Below, in pieces: positions 57,912-64,000 of a stretch of 64,000 bases of DNA. The notes below the pieces were generated by a model. The model had not been told where the DNA came from, searched no databases, and saw only the letters and a program-made list of their open reading frames with translations. The stretch covers positions 4,169,501 to 4,233,500 of the forward strand of contig NZ_AP028679.1 of assembly GCF_037076455.1 (NCBI RefSeq). The letters run 5' to 3'. Source of the stretch: Desulfoferula mesophila (lineage in GTDB: Bacteria > Desulfobacterota > Desulfarculia > Desulfarculales > Desulfarculaceae). How positions within the stretch are numbered: position 1 is the first letter of the stretch; each line of letters opens with the position of its first letter. The position numbers and the translations under genes were made by a program.

Positions 57912-59825
57912 TTACCCATACTTCTCCATCAACTCGGCAAGGCCTTTGACGTTGTCCAGGAGTTTCAGGTATTCCAACACCCTTTTCGTGGGACGTCCGT
58001 TAAGGGGATCGTAATCCTGTAGCTTGTAATAGCTAGCCAGCAAGTCCTTCAATTCCGCTTCCGAGTTCATGTGCCCTTTGCGTGGTCCCCTTGCCACGGG
58101 GTCGTTCATTATGCGCCAAGGCAAGATGTCGCGACGGTCGGGGTTCTCGCGCAGGTTGAAGCACCTTTCCAACACAACGGTACGCCGCCCCACCTCCATG
58201 ACCTCCTCTTTGCTCATCCGTACATCCAGTACCGCCTCGAGAAAAGACGCAATCGAAACCGCGTCTATGATGTATGTGGTGGTGGTGGCAAAGGAACAAA
58301 TACCCAGACAATCCGTAACTGCGAACATGTCCTCATGCCAGCGGACCAACTCCGGCTTGCCCTCGGTGATGGTCGAATCGCAGTACTTTTCACTACCCAT
58401 TAGCTCTTTGACCAGGCGTTTTGCTTCTGGAGAGCGGCCGAACTCGGCCTGGGGCTGGGCATATAAATGATCCGGCCCGCGTGGATTTACAGCAAAAGAA
58501 AGCGCGTAGGCCTTGGCCACCCGGGTATCGACGCGAGATTGTTCCAACCCATTGGCCTGCACGGCCCATTTCCAGGAATCGCCGCCTATCTCTTCGGATG
58601 CCTGCTTGGTGCCCTTCGCCAAAAGGTCACCGATTCCCTCACGCTGGGTAATTCGGTGGATAAGTTCGACCATGGCCTCACCGCTGCCCCACCGCACGTC
58701 CGGGACGTCACAGTCTTCCTGGGAGATCACGCCATTTTCAACGCACTCCATCAACCAGCTGATCACACCCCCGGTAGAAATGGTGTCGAGACCATAGTCA
58801 TTGCACAGCTCGTTGCCTTTTAGGACGGCCTCAGTGTCGGTCACGTTGCAACTGCTGCCCAAAGCGGCCAAAGTCTCGTATTCGGGCCCTCCCGAGTGCC
58901 CCCGGTAAGGTCCCTCCTCGATGATCGTGTGTTTGTGGCATCCCATGGGGCACACCGAACAGGCGCTGCCCTGGTGCATATATCCTTGTTCGACCAGGTA
59001 GCTGCCCCCTAGTTTATGGCCGCCTGGAAGTTGGGCCGAGGCAAAGTTCTGCACCGGCAACGAACCGCCCTCGTTGGCCAACTCGATGGTGGCCGTGGTG
59101 CCGTATTCCAGTAACAACCCGGCCTTGACGCTTTTGTGGGCCTTGGCCAAGACTTTCTGAATCTCGTCCTGCAGCATGGTCGGGTTGGCTACCGGGATGT
59201 TGTGTGAGCCCCTCACGGCGATTAGCTTGAGCTTTTTGGCCCCCATGACCGCGCCCATGCCGCCGCGTCCTGCGGCATGGTAAAGGGAGGTCATTACGCA
59301 GGCAAAGTTGACCAGGTTCTCCCCTGCCTGTCCGATGGCCGCCGTATCCCAACCCTCCCCTCCCAGGATTGCAATGGCCTTCCGGTGCCCCTCTCTCACG
59401 GTGTCCCCCCACATGGAGGTGGCATCGTGGAAGTTGATTTCTTCGTCATCTATGGAAACGAATACCGGCGCCCGGGACACACCAGTCACCACCACACAGT
59501 CCCATCCCGCTCGGCGAAGCGCTTTGGCCCAGATGCCCCCCGTATTACTTTTGCAGTAGAAGTTGGTGGCGGGGCTTTTAGCGCTAATGGTTAGCTGACC
59601 GGCAGTGGGCACGGGCGTGCCCACGAACTTACCGGTGGAAAATATCAGCTGGTTTTCGGGGCCGAGAGGGTCCACGCCCTCCTTCTGCCCTTCGAACAAA
59701 AGCTTGGCGGCCAATCCCCGTCCGCCAAGATAGAGAAGGGTGTCGTCCGCCGGCATGGTTATGGTCGTCGCCGTCCAGTTTGACAGGTCCAAGCGGAGTA
59801 TTTTGAAGGACAGGCTCTCAATCAT
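57912..59825 (-). CDS. Aldehyde:ferredoxin oxidoreductase family tungsten/molybdenum enzyme
   Basis: A 637-residue AOR-family protein. The N-terminal domain has LYLGGRGLAAKLLF and SAKSPATNFYCKSNTGG. The [4Fe-4S] ligands are C289, C292, C296 (ACSVCPMGCHKH) and C510 (DCLGIC). Pterin-binding blocks such as GGPEYETLAALGSSC and GLDTISTGG are present. It oxidises an aldehyde to an acid, or reduces acids, with ferredoxin. It starts within the last bases of the upstream polyferredoxin gene (8-base overlap), its evident electron acceptor. The substrate branch cannot be assigned by eye. Confidence 0.93.
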   Translation of the reverse strand: MIESLSFKILRLDLSNWTATTITMPADDTLLYLGGRGLAAKLLFEGQKEGVDPLGPENQLIFSTGKFVGTPVPTAGQLTISAKSPATNFYCKSNTGGIWAKALRRAGWDCVVVTGVSRAPVFVSIDDEEINFHDATSMWGDTVREGHRKAIAILGGEGWDTAAIGQAGENLVNFACVMTSLYHAAGRGGMGAVMGAKKLKLIAVRGSHNIPVANPTMLQDEIQKVLAKAHKSVKAGLLLEYGTTATIELANEGGSLPVQNFASAQLPGGHKLGGSYLVEQGYMHQGSACSVCPMGCHKHTIIEEGPYRGHSGGPEYETLAALGSSCNVTDTEAVLKGNELCNDYGLDTISTGGVISWLMECVENGVISQEDCDVPDVRWGSGEAMVELIHRITQREGIGDLLAKGTKQASEEIGGDSWKWAVQANGLEQSRVDTRVAKAYALSFAVNPRGPDHLYAQPQAEFGRSPEAKRLVKELMGSEKYCDSTITEGKPELVRWHEDMFAVTDCLGICSFATTTTYIIDAVSIASFLEAVLDVRMSKEEVMEVGRRTVVLERCFNLRENPDRRDILPWRIMNDPVARGPRKGHMNSEAELKDLLASYYKLQDYDPLNGRPTKRVLEYLKLLDNVKGLAELMEKYG

Positions 59826-60297
59826 CGGCTTGCTTCCTCATGCCCTTTATTTCCGCGGCCCTTTTTCCAAAGGCGGCATTCATTTCGGTCAAATCCGAAT
59901 CCCTGAACTGAATGGCCCCAGGTAAGCATACGCTGGCGCAGATGGGCTCTCCTGAGCACAAGTCACATTTCCGGGCCACCGCATCGCCGACTTTTATCCC
60001 AAGGTAAATACACTCGTCCTGGCATATGCCGCAGGCGATGCACAGCTTCGGATCCACCTTGTAAATGGCCATGGCGCTGTCGAGCTGAATGGCTTCTTGA
60101 GGACAGGCCTCAACGCAGGGATGGGCATCGCACTGCAGACAAACCAGGGGCTGAAATATTCCCGCCGCCTCGTCGCGATGGATGAGGACATTGCTGTTAT
60201 CCGGGGAAGCGATGCCGGCATTCCGTAATGAGCAGACATCAACACACAAGCCGCAACCGGTACATCTGTGGAAGTCGACATACAATCTCTTGGGCAT
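59818..60297 (-). CDS. Four-cluster ferredoxin-like electron-transfer protein
   Basis: A ~159-residue iron-sulfur protein with four cysteine groups: CTGCGLCVDVC, CLQCDAHPCVEACP, CIACGICQDEC and CDLCSGEPICASVC, each suited to a [4Fe-4S] cluster, as in HycB/NrfC/AOR-associated ferredoxins. No signal peptide, so cytosolic. ATG at 60295-60297 is used; a TTG two codons earlier has better spacing to AAGG and is possible. It overlaps the AOR gene and very probably forms a complex with it. Confidence 0.9.
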   Translation of the reverse strand: MPKRLYVDFHRCTGCGLCVDVCSLRNAGIASPDNSNVLIHRDEAAGIFQPLVCLQCDAHPCVEACPQEAIQLDSAMAIYKVDPKLCIACGICQDECIYLGIKVGDAVARKCDLCSGEPICASVCLPGAIQFRDSDLTEMNAAFGKRAAEIKGMRKQADD

Positions 60298-60423
60298 GCG
60301 CAAAAATACCTTGTTAAACTAGTTTTGATCGTCGGTTGTCGTATTCCGCGGTCATTTGGCGAATCCGATACAAGTTATCGACCGGGGTCCGCGCAGGAAA
60401 ATTGGCGAAGGCAATCCGCCCTC

Positions 60424-61533
60424 TTACCGGGCTGACAATGGCTTAGCTTGGAAATCGAACCCGAAGTGTTTGGGCCCGAAAATCTCGAATCCCCTTGCGG
60501 TCTGCCATGGTTCCGTGGCGCTCATGCCAATCACCATTACTTCTTTTCCCTCCGCAAGTTGACTGCCCCAGTTGTAAACGCCTTTTCCGCTATCAGCCTC
60601 AACTATCATTATGAGGTCGGGGCATGTAGCGTCCAAAACTTCGTCTTTCCAGGACACTAGGTTTTCGTTTTTAAACCAAATATGATATTTTTTCCCCGCC
60701 TCCTCTCCGCGGCCGTTGAAATGAATATCCCCCCAAACAAAGCCGTCCCTGTTTTCTCTGGTGACTTTGGTTATTGTCCCCTCAAAAAGCTTTTTCCCCC
60801 CCGTCACATTTATCATCTTGTCTATTTTATGGTGCTTTTCTTCTCGTATGATTCGCCCTATCTCCATGGCCAGGGATATGGAGTTGGGCTGCATGGCCTT
60901 TTTGATTTCAGCCCCCTTGCTGGGGCACCTGGCCACCGCCAGGCGTCCACTGGACGCCCTGGAGAGATATCGGCACAAGTATTCCGCGCGGAAAGTGTCG
61001 CTGACCTTGTCCAGGATGATGACATCGCCGTAATGAGTCGTCGCGGCCAGGGGAGCGACCGACAAGCCAACCAGGCTGGTCAAGGAAATCGAGAGTTCCG
61101 GCTTGGCCCTGTTGCCTATGGCGTCGCCGTCGATGATGGGCTTGCCTTCCATGGCCGCCACAAGGAAATTGGCTATAATGTTCCCGGCCCCAATTTCACT
61201 GCATAGGTAGGCATCGAATTGAACATTGAGATGCCCGGCCAATTGTTCGGCGGCCTGCAGGATCGGCGTTTCCCATACTCGGGGGACATCCTGGTTGGCC
61301 GCGATTTCTTCAGGACTCACGCCGCCGCCCACATAGCCCAATATGGCTACCCATGCATGATCGTCAAGGTCGTCCAAGTTCATTAGGCGTAACTCTTTGC
61401 CCTGCGCGAATAGCGTGTCCACGATGTCACGGGCGATATCGGGGTCTCCTCCACCGCCACAACCCAACACCACGGCACCTTCAATCAAATTTTCGGTTTC
61501 TGAACGGGAAAGCGTCTTGATCGGCTTGAACAA
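60424..61533 (-). CDS. DUF917 family protein (hydantoinase-associated type)
   Basis: A 369-residue protein of the DUF917 family. It starts SRSETENLIEGAVVLGCGGGGDP and contains CSEIGAGN, PIIDGDAIGNRAKPEL and DLIMIVEADSGKGVYNW. Members are encoded beside hydantoinase/OPLAH-type genes and amino-acid permeases, but their reaction is not established. TTG start at 61531-61533 with AGAGGC upstream. It lies between the IclR gene and the ferredoxin gene. Confidence 0.87.
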   Translation of the reverse strand: MFKPIKTLSRSETENLIEGAVVLGCGGGGDPDIARDIVDTLFAQGKELRLMNLDDLDDHAWVAILGYVGGGVSPEEIAANQDVPRVWETPILQAAEQLAGHLNVQFDAYLCSEIGAGNIIANFLVAAMEGKPIIDGDAIGNRAKPELSISLTSLVGLSVAPLAATTHYGDVIILDKVSDTFRAEYLCRYLSRASSGRLAVARCPSKGAEIKKAMQPNSISLAMEIGRIIREEKHHKIDKMINVTGGKKLFEGTITKVTRENRDGFVWGDIHFNGRGEEAGKKYHIWFKNENLVSWKDEVLDATCPDLIMIVEADSGKGVYNWGSQLAEGKEVMVIGMSATEPWQTARGFEIFGPKHFGFDFQAKPLSAR

Positions 61534-61545
61534 GTTAGCCTCTTT

Positions 61546-62364
61546 TCATTTCGATGATATGTGACAATCTTTACCGCAACCCAGATTGTTAGAAATTTCC
61601 ATTGCAGCCTTAAGCACCAACTTTCCAAAAGTAGGCACCTGCTCTAAGGCAAACCTGTTAGTAAGAGCGGCAAGCACTATGGAACCGACCACTTTATTCT
61701 GCGAATCAAATATGGGAGCACCGACAACTCTGACCATTTCCTGGGTTTCGCCATCGTTGAAGGAATAACCTTTTTGCCTAATTTCTTTGAGTTCTTTGTG
61801 CAAACTACCAATGTTAGTGATGGTGTTTTTGGTAAATTTCTCTAGCTTATAATTGGATAGTATCGCATCGCGTTCCTCTTGCGGGAAAAACGCTAACGCC
61901 GCCTTGCCAGCACCGGTGGAATGGAAGGGCATATGGACTCCCATGCGAAAATGAATTCGCACGCGATCTTCTTCTCCACCTATTTGATCGACGTAAACCA
62001 CTCCCCGCTGATCGATTACTCCAAGCGCTACCGTTTCCTTAGCTTTTTGAGCCAACTTTTCCATTGCTGATACCGAAACTTGTCGCAAACCAAGATTTCT
62101 TATAATCTTTGTATTCAGTTCTAGAATCTTATATCCGACACAATACTTGCTGTCTTCAGCGCGTTGGTGGAGGTATCCTTTGGAAACCAAAGCCTGTAAG
62201 ATGCGATAAATTGTACTTTTATTTAAATTCAACTTATCGCTGAGTTCCAATACTCCGAGCGGTTTTTGCATATCAACTATATATTCCAGTATATTCAGAG
62301 CTCTTTCCACAGTCTGGGGGGAATTATTCGGCTTGTTAGGTGTCATAAGGTATCTTTGATCCAT
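61546..62364 (-). CDS. IclR family transcriptional regulator
   Basis: A 272-residue regulator. The N-terminal winged helix is at about 15-80 (TVERALNILEYIVD, LELSDKLNLNKSTIYRILQ) and the IclR effector-binding domain at about 95-265 (GVVYVDQIGG, HMPFHSTGAGKAALAF, GETQEMVRVVGAPIFD). Codons are noticeably A/T-rich. It is 12 bases upstream of the DUF917 gene and downstream of a TTT, so it probably controls this cluster. IclR ligands are typically small carboxylates or aromatic acids. Confidence 0.93.
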   Translation of the reverse strand: MDQRYLMTPNKPNNSPQTVERALNILEYIVDMQKPLGVLELSDKLNLNKSTIYRILQALVSKGYLHQRAEDSKYCVGYKILELNTKIIRNLGLRQVSVSAMEKLAQKAKETVALGVIDQRGVVYVDQIGGEEDRVRIHFRMGVHMPFHSTGAGKAALAFFPQEERDAILSNYKLEKFTKNTITNIGSLHKELKEIRQKGYSFNDGETQEMVRVVGAPIFDSQNKVVGSIVLAALTNRFALEQVPTFGKLVLKAAMEISNNLGCGKDCHISSK

Positions 62365-62471
62365 GTTTAATTGCGCTTAAAGGGAACGAGTTACCCTGCG
62401 CCGTATTTATCAGATAGTTACCGGTTTACGGCCGGGTCATGAAAGACCCGGTCGTAAACCGATAGCCGACC

Positions 62472-63455
62472 TTACTTGATTTCAATCTTTGCTTGCTTAG
62501 CCACCCGGACGAACTTTTCATCCTCCGCCTTTACGAAAGCGGAGAAATCCTCGGAGGTCCTGAAGAGGGGAACGTAGCCAATTTTCGCCAGCATTTTCTG
62601 GACATCTTTGGTGGCGCAAGCCTTGTAGAACGCATCCTTGAGCTTGTTAAAGACATCCTTGGGAATGCCCTTGGGAGCGGCCACGCCGTACCACGCGGTC
62701 ATTTTAATGGCCGGATAGCCCAATTCCGTGAAGGTTGGAGCATTGGGGAATTCTTCCAGCCGCTTTTCACCCGCCGTTGCCAATAGGCGAAGTCTGCCTG
62801 CTTGCACGGGGCCCTTGAAGTCCACCAAGTAGAAGAAACTCATATTGATATGGCCACCCAGCAAAGCCGCCATCACCTCCGGGCCGGACTTGAACGGAAC
62901 ATGGTTTATATTAAGATTGCCGGTGGCCATCTTTAAAAGTTCCATGCCAAAACCGCCCGAAGTACCAATTCCGCTAGTTCCGTAGGTAAATTTGCCCGGG
63001 TTCTTTTTGATATCCCCAACCAGTTCGGCCAAGGTTTTCCAAGGCGATTCCGCCGAGACCACTAGCCCCATAGGCTGTTCGGCATACTGACCCAACAGCT
63101 CGAAGTCGGAGTTCTTGTAGCGAACCTTGCGAGTCGCCACCGCCACTCCATTACTCCCGGAGTTAAAGACAAAAAGGGTATAACCATCAGGTTTAGAATG
63201 GGCCACGTATTCGGCCCCGATGGTGCCGCCCGCCCCCGTTTTGTTCAGCACTATCACCGGTTTTTGCAGGACTTCCCCCAGCGCACCGGCGATAATTCTG
63301 CTACCCATGGAGGTAGAGCCGCCGGCTCCATAGGGACACACAAGGGTAATGGGTTTGGTTGGAAACTCCTCGTCCGCCGCCAAGGCGGTAACCAGCGACC
63401 CCAAACAAAGTCCCATGGCCAATAAAACGACCAGACCACGCTTTATCGCACTCAT
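62472..63455 (-). CDS. TTT substrate-binding protein, TctC/Bug family (second copy)
   Basis: A 327-residue periplasmic binding protein. The signal peptide ends near ALA-ADE; Bug motifs are LVCPYGAGGSTSMGSRI, VIVLNKTGAGGTIGAEYV, KPDGYTLFVF and APKGIPKDVF. GGGAGG precedes the ATG at 63453-63455, so the 15 upstream in-frame codons are leader. It shares the fold but is clearly diverged from the copy at 49245. It follows a TctA gene by 54 bases. Confidence 0.93.
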   Translation of the reverse strand: MSAIKRGLVVLLAMGLCLGSLVTALAADEEFPTKPITLVCPYGAGGSTSMGSRIIAGALGEVLQKPVIVLNKTGAGGTIGAEYVAHSKPDGYTLFVFNSGSNGVAVATRKVRYKNSDFELLGQYAEQPMGLVVSAESPWKTLAELVGDIKKNPGKFTYGTSGIGTSGGFGMELLKMATGNLNINHVPFKSGPEVMAALLGGHINMSFFYLVDFKGPVQAGRLRLLATAGEKRLEEFPNAPTFTELGYPAIKMTAWYGVAAPKGIPKDVFNKLKDAFYKACATKDVQKMLAKIGYVPLFRTSEDFSAFVKAEDEKFVRVAKQAKIEIK

Positions 63456-63509
63456 TTTTCCTCCCTTTCTAACAAATAGTGATCGACTCACTACGGTCAT
63501 GTATGCCCG

Positions 63510-64000
63510 TTATTCGTCATCGAGCTTTTCAACAACTTGCCGCCTTGCATTTTTGAATATTCCGAAAAGAGTGGAGCCAAGCAAAGCGATGGATAACGCG
63601 ATAGTTGTAGCCGCAATTGGTCGGGTTATGAATATCGTCAAGTCACCGTATGACATTACCAATGACTGTCGGAAGGCCTGCTCCAAAATGGGGCCAAGGA
63701 TAAAACCCAACAGAATCGGAGCTTCTTCATATTCGTATTTCTTTAAAACATATCCAACCACGCCAAAGAAAAGCATAATATAAATATCGAACACCATATT
63801 TCTGACGCTGTATACCCCTATCAAGGTAAACAAAAATATCAGAGGATAGAGTATTCTTGGCGGTATTTTCAGTACTTTAATCCACAAGCCAATCAAGGGA
63901 ATATTAAGTATGAGCAGCAATCCGTTGCCCACATACATGCTGGCGATGGTGCCGAAGAAAACGTCAGGATGCTGTTTCATCAGCAAGGGGCCGGGGGTTA
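63510..64000 (-). CDS. TTT permease TctA, C-terminal part (5' end outside window)
   Basis: The frame runs to the window edge, giving about 163 C-terminal residues starting TPGPLLMKQHPDVFFGTIAS, the conserved GPLL-HPD-FG block of TctA, followed by four to five hydrophobic helices and APILLGFILGPILEQAFRQS. Strongly A/T-rich coding. With the TctC gene it forms a second transporter; its TctB must lie outside the window. Confidence 0.92.
   Translation of the reverse strand, partial: TPGPLLMKQHPDVFFGTIASMYVGNGLLLILNIPLIGLWIKVLKIPPRILYPLIFLFTLIGVYSVRNMVFDIYIMLFFGVVGYVLKKYEYEEAPILLGFILGPILEQAFRQSLVMSYGDLTIFITRPIAATTIALSIALLGSTLFGIFKNARRQVVEKLDDE

Overview
The window looks like a chromosomal piece of a GC-rich, strictly anaerobic Desulfobacterota (deltaproteobacterial) relative, perhaps near Desulfarculales. 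This is inferred from gene content: an HdrD-like protein with an MvhD partner, DsrE-family sulfur carriers, a tungsten/molybdenum aldehyde:ferredoxin oxidoreductase, flavoredoxin, a selenocysteine-dependent oxidoreductase, many tripartite tricarboxylate transporters (TTT) and dense two-component signalling. No taxonomic marker gene is present.

Layout. 0-10.7 kb, mostly minus strand: end of a TIGR04282 glycosyltransferase, PpsR kinase/phosphorylase with a coupled DUF3124 gene, exported lipoproteins, HIT hydrolase, a four-PAS protein, an M20 peptidase with GNAT, a K+ channel, two exported thioredoxin-like proteins and a FadL-type porin. 10.8-17.1 kb is a sulfur/redox block: DsrE2 with an ArsR regulator carrying two candidate thiol-sensing cysteines, a DsbA/FrnE-like protein whose first active-site cysteine codon is TGA followed by a SECIS-like hairpin, LUD, DsrE, YHS and IscA-like proteins, then HdrD and MvhD. 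17.4-29.2 kb, mostly plus: PhoA-type phosphatase, upp-uraA uracil salvage, a possible sigma-54 small transcript, MFS, cupin, UspA, SH3 and lipoprotein genes, gamma carbonic anhydrase, an exported cyclase and an exported nitrilase.

29.6-39.8 kb is the most system-like block: nine tightly packed plus-strand genes (histidine kinase, NtrC-type regulator, SulP anion transporter with a large insert, a cytidylate-kinase-like/BON/receiver fusion, a second kinase, a receiver, a ChpT-like pseudo-kinase, beta carbonic anhydrase, a receiver). I infer a bicarbonate or other anion uptake system wired to a multi-step phosphorelay.

41.4-44.6 kb is a mobile-element junction: an IS21 element, the C-terminal remnant of a serine recombinase, and inside the end of that remnant the 3' part of a tRNA-Sec (selC) gene cut at the anticodon loop, i.e. 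an attachment-site scar. To its right (45-64 kb) lies visibly more A/T-rich accessory catabolism. One cluster, next to a GntR gene, has HIBADH-like and HCDH-like dehydrogenases, a complete TTT (TctABC) and a beta-keto-acid cleavage enzyme. Then comes a nested pair of IS3-family elements. The second cluster, next to an IclR gene, has a cation exchanger, an aspartase-family lyase, M20 peptidase, MoaD, AOR with its polyferredoxin, DUF917 and another TTT running off the window. The selenoprotein at 12 kb and the selC scar at 44.5 kb together imply that an intact selC exists elsewhere in this genome.
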